A DNA stretch of 64,000 nt from a virus. The notes below the pieces were generated by a model. The model saw only the letters and a program-made list of their open reading frames with translations. It made no database searches and was not told the origin of the DNA. The stretch lies in IMG/VR virus record IMGVR_UViG_3300050029_000197, positions 1 to 64,000 of that record. One strand, 5' to 3'. The translations under genes were made by a program, and so were the position numbers. Positions 25,801-33,145 of this stretch are shown here, in pieces (the first letter of the stretch is position 1; each line of letters starts with the position of its first letter).

Positions 25801-27227
25801 TCCGCGGCTGCGGACGCGGTGGCAGCGTTGACGCGCGCCGCCGCGAGGGCCTGCTCTGCGGCGATGCGGACGGAGGACGTCGTGATCGTCTCCGCCGCGT
25901 CGGCGCTCTCGGCCGCGATCGCCGCGAACGTCGACGCGGTGCGCTGGTCGATCGCGGCCTGCACGATCCCTTCGGACGTGACCCGCTCCCCGGCCGCCGT
26001 CGCCGCGGTCTGCGCCGCCGCGACGTTCGCGGCTGCTTCCGCTTCGGCGGCGCTGGTCGTGAGCCCGAGGGTGCTGGCGACGCGCCCGTAGGTGGAGACG
26101 ACCCCCTCGCCGACCGAGATCAGTTTCTCTCCGGCGAGGAACACGAGCGGGATCGCCGCGCCCACGAGTACGAGCCGGCCGGTCCAGCCGTCCGTTGCGG
26201 CGTTGATCGACTGGAACGTGTTGACACCGGCGAGGAGGCCGGTGACGAGATGTTCGACCTGGGGGATGATGAAGTTACCGATCCCGACGCCGAGGTCTTG
26301 ACCGGTCGCGGACAGCGTCTTGAGTGACCCAGCGAACGTATCGGCAGCGGCGGCGGCCTGGCCGCCGTAGAGCTGCGTGATGAGGTTGACCGCGTCGGCT
26401 TCGGAGTGGATTGAGTTGACCTGAGTTTGTGACAGGCCGATCAAGCGGCCGAGGAGCGTGTACCGGCCGCCCTCGACGCGCACCAGCGCAGTCGTAGCGG
26501 CCTCGAGCGACGTGTGCCGGCCGGCGGCGAGGTTCGCGACCGCGGCCTCGTCGGCGATCGCTTTCGACGCGGAGCCGGTGACCGGGATCAGCTTCGAGAT
26601 CGAGTCTTCGGTCTGCGCGTGCGTGAACCCGTACTTCTCCATCGTTTTTTCGGTGGAGGAAAGCTGCTTGTCGTACTCGGATTGTTGGTGGCCCGAGTCG
26701 AGGATCGCCGTGTCCATCCGGGCATGCGCCGTCTCGAACGTGTCCGCGAGATGGACCGCTTCGACGCCGACGGTCGCGAGCGCGAGCCCGCCGACAACTG
26801 CTTCCTTTTGGCCCAGGTTCGCGAGGCTTTGCCCGAACGAGGTCGCTTTCGTCTGGGTCGCGTCGAGACCCTTCGACACCGCCGCGAGCGCACCACCGAA
26901 CGGCAGACCGAAGGTCGCGAGCTGACCGTCCACGCTACGCGCGATGGTGCCGATCCGCGACAGGCCGCCGACTGACTGCGCCGCGGTCTGTTCGACCTTG
27001 CCGCCCAGCACACCGAGCGACGACGCCGCGGCGGTGCCGTAGTTCGCGACCTCACCGGTCAGACCCCGAAGCGCGGCCTGACCGGCATTCGTCGACGCGT
27101 TGACTTTCGATTCGACCGCCGTCAGGCCGGGGAGGATCTGCGCTTCGGCTTGCGCCGCGAATGTCGGCGACGCGATCGGCCGCAGCTCGATATAGGCGCC
27201 GCCGACAATGTCGCCGAGTCCGGTCAC
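22893..27227 (-). CDS. Tape measure protein
   Basis: 1444 residues starting at GTG 27227. It is Ala-rich with long coiled coils, a glycine-rich hinge near 900 (SSGGGGGGGAH) and hydrophobic stretches, and follows the tail chaperones. These are the hallmarks of a siphovirus tape measure. At about 0.15 nm per residue the tail would be roughly 210-220 nm. The many long frames on the opposite strand are by-products of its Ala/Asp codon bias. Confidence 0.93.
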   Translation of the reverse strand: MTGLGDIVGGAYIELRPIASPTFAAQAEAQILPGLTAVESKVNASTNAGQAALRGLTGEVANYGTAAASSLGVLGGKVEQTAAQSVGGLSRIGTIARSVDGQLATFGLPFGGALAAVSKGLDATQTKATSFGQSLANLGQKEAVVGGLALATVGVEAVHLADTFETAHARMDTAILDSGHQQSEYDKQLSSTEKTMEKYGFTHAQTEDSISKLIPVTGSASKAIADEAAVANLAAGRHTSLEAATTALVRVEGGRYTLLGRLIGLSQTQVNSIHSEADAVNLITQLYGGQAAAAADTFAGSLKTLSATGQDLGVGIGNFIIPQVEHLVTGLLAGVNTFQSINAATDGWTGRLVLVGAAIPLVFLAGEKLISVGEGVVSTYGRVASTLGLTTSAAEAEAAANVAAAQTAATAAGERVTSEGIVQAAIDQRTASTFAAIAAESADAAETITTSSVRIAAEQALAAARVNAATASAAADDFLIARTYAAADATVVLTTAEERRAASKAGLLTATEAQTAADAQQIALDEADALATANLESAEMTAALAADIDAAAQTGVGMAAATAGEGSAFAALGIGTLAEAEGGAAVAGSALDASLLPVIATVGVVAATFATAAGVIALHWGDNNQTTQAIEADAKALNDMGAAAKAAQADIARIVVPKTLDLSFSTNNAGKQAAADIANYAKELRDGATASQLLASKEAMTLDTERALAAGFVGSAKASQMSQEQLDALKVTNSQYATAVRMTTDEERYAIATLDALTKQYGASGVQTLELSAAQKQYADDLVLSSEGNSAATARLADDKAAVTAASTAQTDTQNQVNAATDAGTAAAAGHAPALSAEQAAIEGVAQSASNAASALASMEAESFAATQGAIDSHKVTSDLTSALAALHTAGTAASSGGGGGGGAHTTAAQAALDQQQKELALRDALKTVHDETFNLQKANEQLTASRTAEKIAAADVIVAESNLRSVLHGVAADTKVAQDAQESLTKARLDAQSAVLDVHDAELALGAARAAPKTDAATNAAAVAAASTAAGAAQTTAAQQVQQAEQQLAEYRAANLNPATIAVAETNLATTKATAAAQVATAEKTLQDAKTLSATTQTSDNEKIQRAEIALAEARLRNHDVTVAQTEAQRIYTGTVQGFPPASAEAKAAQDQLTTALTAGQSASDAVTSALNGVRDVQDQVATHALALQRAQDELNGSLVASSGSGGGPAKAAAALDNFQTKLDAAATAAQAEATNAGKAIEKSTGSVAAGMLTYVESLQSVVDTEPLLAAALDPAINAAKAKLVAMSALAFAGSNVGIVGGQVVDLSTSAGRAASNAAHPHGNQSTAANAAGGIGGPNEVFTVGEEGFELARGLPTGGVEILSNPQSRHLLGTSTVSLSQAHASASTATSTPSHADRSTSTSPSSATGSHFDFRGAIFQALDPEHLAAETAHRIAWDLRLPA

Positions 27228-27249
27228 GCGCGGACCTCGATCCCGGCGG

Positions 27250-27510
27250 TCACACGAACCTCACGTCCGTGTCAGGGTCGGAGAGCGCCTGGTGAATGCG
27301 GGCTTGGCGTGCGAGTTCGGGGTCGATGGAACACTCGAACGAGAACCGGTCCTCGGCGCTCATGTGTTCGGTGACGATCCCGAAGATGACCATCATTGCG
27401 CGTCGGGCTCCGATGTCGAGGAGTCGGATACCTCGTTGTTCGCATCGCCATTCGAGCCATCCCCATTCGTCGACGGCGGCCCGTCCGAGAGTGCGGACGC
27501 GTCCAAAGGG
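27250..27510 (-). CDS. Tail assembly chaperone frameshift extension (GT-type)
   Basis: This frame has no start of its own. It is entered from the upstream chaperone by a -1 slip at CCCTTTG (27504-27510). After the slip the sequence continues FGRVRTLGRAAVDEWGW for 84 codons to the stop at 27250, just before the tape measure. The fusion product would be about 233 residues. This arrangement is conserved among siphoviruses. Confidence 0.85.
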   Translation of the reverse strand, partial: PFGRVRTLGRAAVDEWGWLEWRCEQRGIRLLDIGARRAMMVIFGIVTEHMSAEDRFSFECSIDPELARQARIHQALSDPDTDVRFV

Positions 27511-27950
27511 AGCGCGGTGCCTCCTCGGACGACGTAACCGCACAACTCGTCGAGGACGTCGGACGTGATCCGGGACGCGGAGACGGCGTTCGCGATCGAC
27601 GTGATGGTCGCGGTGACCTGCGCGAGCGCGAGCGCCTGATCTGCCGCGGCGATCGTCTCCTCGTCGGCGCCTTCGGCGCGCAGGCCCTCGACCTTGCGTT
27701 GCTCGATCCCGACCTGACGTTGGCGGGCGAGATCATCGGCGGAACGGTCAACGCACGCTTCGAGGAGTGCGATGCACGCGCGCGCGTACCCGGTCGTGAG
27801 GCCGAAACGGCCGGTATCGACCCAGCGCAGGATCGGGCCGACCGGGATCGGGACGTGGACGGTGAACGTCTCGGCGGCGAGGGTGAACGTGCTGGCTTCG
27901 GTCTTGTCGATCTCCGCTATCGCGGCGTCGAAGTCTCGGTGTTCGGACAT
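27393..27950 (-). CDS. Tail assembly chaperone (G-type)
   Basis: 185 residues starting MSEHRDFDAAIAEIDKTEAS. The first half has mixed alpha/beta character (FTLAAETFTVHVPIPVGPIL), then helices, then an acidic Asn/Ser-rich C-terminus. It lies between the major tail protein and the tape measure and contains the slippery heptamer. Such chaperones coat the tape measure during tail polymerisation. Confidence 0.88.
   Translation of the reverse strand: MSEHRDFDAAIAEIDKTEASTFTLAAETFTVHVPIPVGPILRWVDTGRFGLTTGYARACIALLEACVDRSADDLARQRQVGIEQRKVEGLRAEGADEETIAAADQALALAQVTATITSIANAVSASRITSDVLDELCGYVVRGGTALPLDASALSDGPPSTNGDGSNGDANNEVSDSSTSEPDAQ
27504..27510 (-). promoter_or_regulatory. Programmed -1 ribosomal frameshift site
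   Basis: C CCT TTG in the zero frame (codons 148-149 of the chaperone) is a classic X-XXY-YYZ heptamer. Shifting by -1 joins the two chaperone frames exactly. Confidence 0.85.
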
Positions 27951-27976
27951 GGTGGGCGACTCGTTTCAAGGTCGAT

Positions 27977-28005
27977 GCGGCGCGCGCCATGAAGGCGCGC
28001 GCCGC
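27977..28005 (-). terminator. Hairpin downstream of major tail protein gene
   Basis: Perfect 12-bp inverted repeat GCGGCGCGCGCC / GGCGCGCGCCGC with a 5-nt loop and no T-tract. Probably an attenuator that keeps major tail protein mRNA above that of downstream genes. Confidence 0.6.
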
Positions 28006-28040
28006 GGAGCGGACAGCATCGGGAAGTTCGGCTGGGCGGA

Positions 28041-28598
28041 TCAGGCGGCGCGCGTTGCTGCGTCGAACAGCGCGAAGAACGGGTCTTGGCCGGTCACGCC
28101 GTACGCGGTGAACTCGATGTTCAACACGGCGAGGTCCGCGGTCTTCGTGCGGCGCGGGATCGTGAGCGCGGACGTGTTGAGGCAACGGCGCCACACGCGA
28201 CGTTCGTCGCCCGGGGTGGATTCCCAGCCGACCGCGACGTACAGCTCGCCACCGATCTTGAGCGGCGTCACCTTCGTTGTCGCGCCGGCCGTGGCGATCG
28301 TGCCGCCGTTCATCGCCCGCTTGTAGTTCAGGGCGGTCATCTGTGCGGCGGAGAACATCACTGACGCCTTACGCGACGACGTGATGCCCTTGATCGGGTC
28401 GAGGACTTCCTCGACGATCGCGTCGACGATCGTCTGCGTGAGCTTCTCCTGCACGCCGTCTTTCGTGAACCCGATCTCGACCCAGCCCGCGTCCCACGCG
28501 GTTGTGCAGTCGGTCGGTTCCACCGCGCCGACAGCCCCGAGGAGGAGCCGGCCGGAGCCGAGTTGTGTCTGGTCTACGTTCCCTGCCGGGGTGCCCAT
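28041..28598 (-). CDS. Major tail protein
   Basis: The start is ATG at 28598 (MGTPAGNVDQTQLGSGRLLL) with GGGAGA 7 nt upstream. 185 residues, beta-rich: GWVEIGFTKDGVQEKLTQTI, VDAIVEEVLDPIKGITSSRK, GGELYVAVGWESTPGDERRV. This matches actinophage major tail subunits in size and pattern, and the position between the tail terminator and the chaperones supports it. Confidence 0.85.
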   Translation of the reverse strand: MGTPAGNVDQTQLGSGRLLLGAVGAVEPTDCTTAWDAGWVEIGFTKDGVQEKLTQTIVDAIVEEVLDPIKGITSSRKASVMFSAAQMTALNYKRAMNGGTIATAGATTKVTPLKIGGELYVAVGWESTPGDERRVWRRCLNTSALTIPRRTKTADLAVLNIEFTAYGVTGQDPFFALFDAATRAA

Positions 28599-28615
28599 GG
28601 TTCTGTCTCCCTGAT

Positions 28616-29047
28616 CTATTGCGCTACCGCGGCTGACTGCCACAGTCGGAACCGCGCCCCGACGAGATACCGAGCGAACTCGGCCTTTTCGTTGGGCCGC
28701 CACAACGGGCCGAGTGTGACGTCGCCTCCGTTGCATGCCACCCCGGGAGCGAACCGTTGTCCGCTCACGAGGTTCACCACGGCCGAAGCGATACGCCATG
28801 CGATCGCGGCCGCAGATTTCTTGTTACGCCCGTAGGCGTCGAACTGGATGACCGGCATCGTCTGACCCCGAATGTCGGAGTCGACACCCGCGTCGATGAG
28901 ATGGATCGCGACGAACTCGCGGGGGATCTGCTCCCCGCGCGGGAGGCCGATGAACACCTTCCCCGACGCGAGTGGCCCAAGGTCGAGGGTCTGCGCCCAC
29001 TTCGCCGCGGCCCAGTCCGCGTCGACAAGCTGCAGCAGGTCGGGCAT
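28616..29047 (-). CDS. Tail terminator-type protein
   Basis: The ATG at 29047 overlaps the upstream stop (TGATG). MPDLLQLVDADWAAAKWAQT, GQTMPVIQFDAYGRNKKSAA and ARYLVGARFRLWQSA resemble the gp17/DUF3168 tail-completion fold, in which a strand-rich core follows an N-terminal helix. 143 residues, directly after the HK97 gp10-like gene, the standard order. Confidence 0.75.
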   Translation of the reverse strand: MPDLLQLVDADWAAAKWAQTLDLGPLASGKVFIGLPRGEQIPREFVAIHLIDAGVDSDIRGQTMPVIQFDAYGRNKKSAAAIAWRIASAVVNLVSGQRFAPGVACNGGDVTLGPLWRPNEKAEFARYLVGARFRLWQSAAVAQ

Positions 29048-29346
29048 CAGCCGGCCGCCGCCGCGAGCGCGGGCCGAAGGTACGGCTGCGGGGCCATGAA
29101 CCGCGTGCCGAACTCGACATAGCCCGCGTACTCGACGTTTGACCCGACGAGCGCGTACGCGCCTTCGGCGTCGACACCCATCTCGTGGTCGATCGACGCG
29201 CGGAGGCGGCCGGTGTCGACCGGGCAAAGTTGCGTCGCGCGGTTCTGCACGCGGAGCGCGGCCCGTTCGAGCTCAAGTGCGACGGGCCCGTCGATCCTGA
29301 CCGCGAGCGCCATGACGGCGAGCTGGTCGATATGGACGGCAGGCAC
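29047..29346 (-). CDS. HK97 gp10-like tail completion protein
   Basis: The start is set at GTG 29346 (VPAVHIDQLAV), 12 nt past the GTGTGG of a family B palindrome, as in the 50561 gene. Downstream ATGs would cut into the domain. The signature ATQLCPVDTGRLRASIDHEM is the A(x)P-x-DTG-x-LRxS box of the HK97-gp10 family, with GYVEFGTRFMAPQPYLRPAL at the end. It joins tail tube to head connectors. Confidence 0.85.
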   Translation of the reverse strand: MPAVHIDQLAVMALAVRIDGPVALELERAALRVQNRATQLCPVDTGRLRASIDHEMGVDAEGAYALVGSNVEYAGYVEFGTRFMAPQPYLRPALAAAAG

Positions 29347-29354
29347 GGCGCCAG

Positions 29355-29376
29355 CAAACCACACGCATGTCGTTTG
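29355..29376 (-). promoter_or_regulatory. Family B palindromic promoter, copy 2 (tail operon)
   Basis: Imperfect 22-bp palindrome with core ACACGCATGT. On the minus strand it ends GTGTGGTTTGCT, and the GTG start of the tail operon's first gene follows. Confidence 0.75.
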
Positions 29377-29398
29377 CGGGGGGACAGACGGGGCGCGG

Positions 29399-29442
29399 AA
29401 CGGCCCGCCGGGGCGGCTGTGAGGCTTTAGCGGCGGGCCGTT
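29399..29442 (-). terminator. Terminator-like hairpin between accessory and tail genes
   Basis: Perfect 11-bp inverted repeat AACGGCCCGCC / GGCGGGCCGTT with a 22-nt loop. A second repeat, CGATCGGAG / CTCCGATCG, lies at 29461-29492. They separate the accessory block from the tail promoter; no T-tract. Confidence 0.5.
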
Positions 29443-29534
29443 CGTGCTGCAAGGACCCGGCGATCGGAGTATGCGGAGTCGGCCTCCGATCGACCAGGCT
29501 CAGACGATCGTACGCGCGCCCTGAGACAACACCG

Positions 29535-29663
29535 TCAGGTCCGGGCGCATCGACAACCACACGCCGCGTGCGGCCGCTGAGGGTGCATTCCGATCCAACA
29601 GAGTCCGCAGACCGCGCGGATCGGGACGAGCGGGCCCGGTGGGGGAGGAAGCGGAGACGTCAC
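29535..29663 (-). CDS. Cys/His-rich small protein, 42 aa
   Basis: GTG at 29663 overlaps the stop of the methyltransferase gene. The sequence VTSPLPPPPGPLVPIRAVCG is followed by C-x2-C, HPQRPH and a C-x-C-x-C end, a compact metal-binding arrangement. Only coupling and composition support it; function unknown. Confidence 0.6.
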   Translation of the reverse strand: MTSPLPPPPGPLVPIRAVCGLCWIGMHPQRPHAACGCRCART

Positions 29664-30274
29664 AGCAGCGTCGCGTCCGGTCGAATCGTGCGCGCCTTCG
29701 CCTTGCGGAACACCAAAAGCGTGCTGTAGTTCCGGCGCGCGTGCACCTGTCGGGTACCGGCGGGCTGCTCGCGGTGGCCGAGGATCAAGAACGCGTCCAC
29801 GAGCCGCAGCCCGAGCGTCTGTGCGTGCCCGGTGAACTCGTGGGTCTGCCAGCGGACCTTCCCGCCGTTCACCTGGTCCTGACACTTGACGAGGAGATGC
29901 CCGTCGAGCGCGAGCACCCGTTTGCATTCGGTGATCCCGTCCCGGATGAGCTGATGTCGGCCGTCGCGCGTGTCGACGACGTCCACGCCATAGGGGGCAT
30001 CGACCTTGTCGGTCGGGGTGCCATTCAGCTTGTAGGGCGGATCGAAGGCGATCGCGTCGAACGACTCGTCGGGGTGAGGAAGATGGCGGAAGTCGACACC
30101 GTCGGTCTTGAGGTCATGCGCGACGAGCCCATCGGGACACCACGCCGTCCACCACTTGCCGCGGCCGTAGGTGGGGTCGAGGACGCGGCCGGTCAGGTAG
30201 CCGAGCCGAGCACAGTCCGCGATCAGCTCAGCATTCGTCGCCCATGCCTGCGCGGCGAGGATCGTCTCCGTCAC
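29660..30274 (-). CDS. DNA methyltransferase (DPPY type)
   Basis: The start is GTG at 30274 (VTETILAAQAWATNAEL), coupled to the upstream wHTH gene. Residues 31-41 (VLDPTYGRGKW) are the SAM-binding motif I in the form used by a group of phage methylases, and 78-81 (DPPY) is the catalytic motif of adenine-N6 or cytosine-N4 enzymes. CKRVLALDGHLLVKCQDQV supplies the later strands. No target-recognition domain or partner nuclease is present, so a solitary protective methylase is likely. It sits inside the structural operon region. Confidence 0.85.
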   Translation of the reverse strand: MTETILAAQAWATNAELIADCARLGYLTGRVLDPTYGRGKWWTAWCPDGLVAHDLKTDGVDFRHLPHPDESFDAIAFDPPYKLNGTPTDKVDAPYGVDVVDTRDGRHQLIRDGITECKRVLALDGHLLVKCQDQVNGGKVRWQTHEFTGHAQTLGLRLVDAFLILGHREQPAGTRQVHARRNYSTLLVFRKAKARTIRPDATLL

Positions 30275-30615
30275 GCCGAGACGCGCTCGAGCTCGGGTCG
30301 CGCGCCGACGTACCCGTCGCGCGCCCATTTGTACCGGGCGGTCGCGAGGCGGATCCGGTCGAGGTCGTCGTCGACGCGCGGCCGTGCGAGGTACCGGCAG
30401 CGAGGCTGATCCGCAATGTTGGCGGTGCCTCGTTCTGCTGGTGGGAGACGGTTCACGAGCCCGACCGACACGAGCGCGTCGAGGAGCAGCCTCGTTTTGC
30501 GGTGCGAGATGGTGCCGTCGCGCATGGCGCCCAGCTTGACGACGACGTCGTGACAGGTTGACGGGCCCGACGCGTCGCGCAGAGCGACGAGGACCGTGAG
30601 GGCGCCGACCTTCAT
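30271..30615 (-). CDS. Winged-helix protein, 114 aa
   Basis: ATG at 30615 (MKVGALTVLVALRDASGPST) overlaps the stop upstream. CHDVVVKLGAMRDGTISHRK and TRLLLDALVSVGLVNRLPPA describe a winged helix with recognition helix and wing; the C-terminus is basic. Possibly a local regulator of the methyltransferase to which it is coupled. Confidence 0.7.
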   Translation of the reverse strand: MKVGALTVLVALRDASGPSTCHDVVVKLGAMRDGTISHRKTRLLLDALVSVGLVNRLPPAERGTANIADQPRCRYLARPRVDDDLDRIRLATARYKWARDGYVGARPELERVSA

Positions 30616-30908
30616 CGTGCGGCCTCGCCATCCCCGCATATTGGGCGCGCGGCGGCGAAGCACTCAGCGCAGTTCTGCTGCACGACGCCCGGACCGAACA
30701 CGCCGCCGCCCACGCTCCATCCGCGAATATCGGCCTCCTCGATCACGGCCCACGTCTCGGGGTCGCGCCGATCGAATCTCGTCAAGCCGCAGAGCGTGTC
30801 GCCTGGCGTGCCGCCGTTCTCGGATCGGCGAACGAGGTGCGTTGTCTGCACGTTCGGCCCGGTCGTCGTTCGTAGCGGAGCGGTCCCGTCAGGCACGATC
30901 GCGGTCAC
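30612..30908 (-). CDS. Cys-rich hypothetical protein from leaderless transcript, 98 aa
   Basis: The start is GTG at 30908 (VTAIVPDGTAPLRTTTG), exactly 7 nt after the CATACT -10. An upstream in-frame extension encodes the promoter itself and is rejected. It contains a C-terminal NCAECFAAARPIC cluster and a middle Cys (TLCGLTRF), suggesting a zinc knuckle. Function unknown. Confidence 0.7.
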   Translation of the reverse strand: MTAIVPDGTAPLRTTTGPNVQTTHLVRRSENGGTPGDTLCGLTRFDRRDPETWAVIEEADIRGWSVGGGVFGPGVVQQNCAECFAAARPICGDGEAAR

Positions 30909-30915
30909 GCCGTTC

Positions 30916-30945
30916 AGTATGCCTGCACCCTGAGACACGTCAGTC
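30916..30945 (-). promoter_or_regulatory. Family C promoter (leaderless)
   Basis: Minus strand CTGACG, 16 bp containing TGTCTCAGGGTGCAGG, CATACT (30921-30916), 7 nt, GTG. Nearly identical to the site at 59394. Confidence 0.75.
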
Positions 30946-31176
30946 GATCACGTAGAACTCGTCGCCGACCGGCCGCACGTGTGCGAGCGGCACCGACGAG
31001 CGCGACTCGGTGCCGTGCCAGTCGACGAGGACCTGCAGCTCGTCGCACTCGACCCGCGACTGTTGGATGCCCCGGTAGAACCGCCACGCGGTGTGCGACA
31101 CGGAGTGGACGTGGCCGACCGCGTTGCGGCGGTGGATGATCGCGCCGGCCGGGATGGTGACGGTCGTGTCACCCAT
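30940..31176 (-). CDS. Hypothetical protein, 78 aa
   Basis: The ATG at 31176 overlaps the upstream TGA. Beta-rich throughout (MGDTTVTIPAGAIIHRRNAV, VSHTAWRFYRGIQQSRVECD, ELQVLVDWHGTESRSSVPLA). Possibly a small barrel; not recognised. Confidence 0.7.
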   Translation of the reverse strand: MGDTTVTIPAGAIIHRRNAVGHVHSVSHTAWRFYRGIQQSRVECDELQVLVDWHGTESRSSVPLAHVRPVGDEFYVID

Positions 31177-31568
31177 CACGCGACCGCCTGGAGGACTGCG
31201 CTGGCGGCGTCTTGGAGCCAGCGGGGGGTGAGGTCGTAGAAGTCGGGGCGGCTGCAGGCCCGGCGGATCAGCACCAGCGACGCCTCGAGCAAGGCTGCCT
31301 TCTCGATCGCCTTGACCAGCATGACGTTGAGCCGGTCGGGGTCGTCGAGCAGCTCGAGGGCGCTGTCCAGGTTGCCGACCTCGGCGACTTCGAGCGCGAA
31401 CGGCACGTACTGCACCTCCCACGGGGTCCCTCGGGTTTCGAGCCGTTGGACCCGCCAGAGGCCGTCGTCGGTCGTCGCGAGCCAACACTCGGCCCGGGTG
31501 CCCGACGTGGGGTCGTTGTGCCGCCGGAACGTCTGGAGGTAGTGCTTCGTGATCGTCGGGGCGGTCAT
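31176..31568 (-). CDS. Hypothetical protein, 130 aa
   Basis: The ATG at 31568 overlaps the stop upstream. A beta-rich N-terminus (TKHYLQTFRRHNDP, AECWLATTDDGLWRVQRLET) leads into helices (NLDSALELLDDPDRLNVMLV). No known motif. Part of the accessory block between head and tail genes. Confidence 0.7.
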   Translation of the reverse strand: MTAPTITKHYLQTFRRHNDPTSGTRAECWLATTDDGLWRVQRLETRGTPWEVQYVPFALEVAEVGNLDSALELLDDPDRLNVMLVKAIEKAALLEASLVLIRRACSRPDFYDLTPRWLQDAASAVLQAVA

Positions 31569-31936
31569 GACTGTGCCGCCTTCAAGCGTGACGCCGCGGC
31601 CCGGTTGAACGAGCCGCGCTCGTCCTGGATCGCGCACGCGAGCACGTAGGCCGCGTTGAACGTCGCCTCGCCGACCCACTCCGGCCAGGTCGGGCCGTCG
31701 TATTCGGCTTTCGTGCGCGGGCAGTCGTGGTCGCACGCGTAGCTGTAGCCGAAGCAGCGGTTGAACGCGTTGTCCGGGTGGAGCATGCACTTCGTCGAAT
31801 GCTCCGGCCATGCCGCTTCGATGCCCTGCTGACGCAAGATCGACTGGGCGAGCGCCAGCCGGTGCGTCGTCCGGGCGCACTCGATGTCGTAGGTCCGGCC
31901 CTTCTTGACGAGCCGACCGCCGTTGGTCAATGTCAT
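31565..31936 (-). CDS. Hypothetical Cys/His protein, 123 aa
   Basis: The ATG at 31936 has GGGAGG at 8 nt and lies behind a family A promoter. MTLTNGGRLVKKGRTYDIEC contains KKGRTYDI; CMLHPDNAFNRCFGYSYACD and CDHDCPRTK give a cluster of four or five Cys with His. A zinc-binding role is plausible. First gene of the accessory block. Confidence 0.7.
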   Translation of the reverse strand: MTLTNGGRLVKKGRTYDIECARTTHRLALAQSILRQQGIEAAWPEHSTKCMLHPDNAFNRCFGYSYACDHDCPRTKAEYDGPTWPEWVGEATFNAAYVLACAIQDERGSFNRAAASRLKAAQS

Positions 31937-31970
31937 TGCGTCTACCTCCCTGAACCCCCTGTCCCTCAAG

Positions 31971-32010
31971 GGTATAGGACAACTATACCAGACGGGTGGG
32001 CGGGAAGCAA
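31971..32010 (-). promoter_or_regulatory. Family A promoter/operator of the accessory block
   Basis: TTGCTT (32010-32005), 17 bp, TATAGT (31987-31982) inside GGTATAG-TTGTC-CTATACC. The -35 abuts the stop codon of the head gene upstream, as at 61541. Confidence 0.85.
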
Positions 32011-32406
32011 TCAGGAATGTGGGCCCGGGGTCATGCCGTCGACGCGTTCGAGGTCGCCGATCGTCCGGTCGAGCATCGGAGCGAACGTCGACTGGCGGGC
32101 CACGCACCACCTCACCCGGTAGGTGAGGCCGGTCAGTTCGTCGTCGACCCAGTCGTCTTTGCGGAGATCGCACGGGTCCGCCGAGAGCGCGACGGCCATC
32201 TCGGGGAAGTTCGCGCCGTCGCGGAAGTCGCGAAACTTCGAGACGAGGATCTTGCCGATGTTCGCCGGGATGCCCGTCGCGACGACCTTCGTGCTCTCTG
32301 GGTCTTCCCACGGATCCGACCACGCGTCCTGATCGTCCGGGGCGCCGTCGGCGTAGTTGTTGGGCCGGCGGATCGTGATCGTCGTCACTGGCAGGGGGAT
32401 ACTCAT
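32011..32406 (-). CDS. Head closure/head-tail adaptor protein
   Basis: The ATG at 32406 (MSIPLPVTTITIRRPNN) overlaps the stop upstream. 131 residues, beta-rich (TKVVATGIPANIGKILVSKF, LTGLTYRVRWCVAR), with the size and position of a gp16-type stopper that seals the connector. Last gene of the contiguous head module. Confidence 0.65.
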   Translation of the reverse strand: MSIPLPVTTITIRRPNNYADGAPDDQDAWSDPWEDPESTKVVATGIPANIGKILVSKFRDFRDGANFPEMAVALSADPCDLRKDDWVDDELTGLTYRVRWCVARQSTFAPMLDRTIGDLERVDGMTPGPHS

Positions 32407-32639
32407 GACGGGCCGATCCCAGTCGCGATGCCGTCGTGGTCGTCGCAGCCGCGCGCGCAGCGCCGGTAGACGCCGGGCCCATACGCGACCCGCTCGTCGA
32501 CGGTGCCGGCGAGGAGCAGCACGGCCACTGAGTCGAACCCGCAGGTGGGGCATTGTTCGTCGGGAAGCCGGGCCACGATCTCGACCTTGATGACAACGGC
32601 GACCGGGTCGCCGACCTTGTGCTCGCGCGGTTCGTTCAT
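32403..32639 (-). CDS. Zinc-ribbon-like small protein, 78 aa
   Basis: The ATG at 32639 (MNEPREHKVGDPVAVVIKVE) overlaps the stop upstream. EQCPTCGFDSVAVLLL and YRRCARGCDDHDG give two CxxC/CxxxC knuckles separated by ~25 residues. An unusual member of a connector operon; function unknown. Confidence 0.7.
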   Translation of the reverse strand: MNEPREHKVGDPVAVVIKVEIVARLPDEQCPTCGFDSVAVLLLAGTVDERVAYGPGVYRRCARGCDDHDGIATGIGPS

Positions 32640-33142
32640 AGCTCGAACGGGAAGTTGGGCGGCAGGTCGTCGAGCCACCGGGGCAGGTCATCGTTCTCGA
32701 CCCGCTGCGACGGAAGCTGCGGATTGTCGTGCATGCCGAGCCGGAAGTAGGGGCCGTCATCGACCGCGGTCAACCCGAGGCCTAGCGGGACACCCTTGAA
32801 TGGTGCGAGCCCATCGACGCGTTCCGCCTGCCGGTCGAGGTCCTGACCCATGGCCTCGAAGTGTTCGAGCTGCGTCGCGAGGGACGCCTTCGCGTCCCCG
32901 TCGGCGACGTCGACACGTTGCGCAGCACGGGCTTTGATGTGGCGCATCGCCGCCGCCGCGGTCGTGTAGCAACGGTCGAGGCCGGTGAGCGGGTCGTTCC
33001 AGCGGGCGAGCTCGTAGGTGAGTTCGGCGTCGGACAGCCACCAGGCGCCGTCGAAGCCGGTGTCGCCGGTCAGGTGGCGGACGAGGTCAAGATGGCTCGA
33101 TGCCGGGTCGCCCGTGTAGCGCGCGTCGCCGACGCTCGGCAT
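32636..33142 (-). CDS. Head-tail connector protein
   Basis: 168 residues. MPSVGDARYTGDPASSHLDL, VRHLTGDTGFDGAWWLSDAE, LTYELARWNDPLTGLDRCYT and the long helix AAAAMRHIKARAAQRV match the gp6/gp15-like adaptor pattern in which an N-terminal helical part precedes a membrane-distal arm. Its position after the capsid genes supports this. Confidence 0.75.
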   Translation of the reverse strand: MPSVGDARYTGDPASSHLDLVRHLTGDTGFDGAWWLSDAELTYELARWNDPLTGLDRCYTTAAAAMRHIKARAAQRVDVADGDAKASLATQLEHFEAMGQDLDRQAERVDGLAPFKGVPLGLGLTAVDDGPYFRLGMHDNPQLPSQRVENDDLPRWLDDLPPNFPFEL

Positions 33143-33145
33143 TGC

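Noticed and set aside
25357-26925. Several long Ala-rich frames on the plus strand
   Set aside because: They are antisense to the tape measure gene and arise from its Ala/Asp/Thr codon pattern; no starts, ribosome sites or homology-like motifs.
30770-30800. Possible tRNA T-loop (TTCGATC)
   Set aside because: Lies inside a coding frame and no acceptor, D or anticodon stems fold around it.
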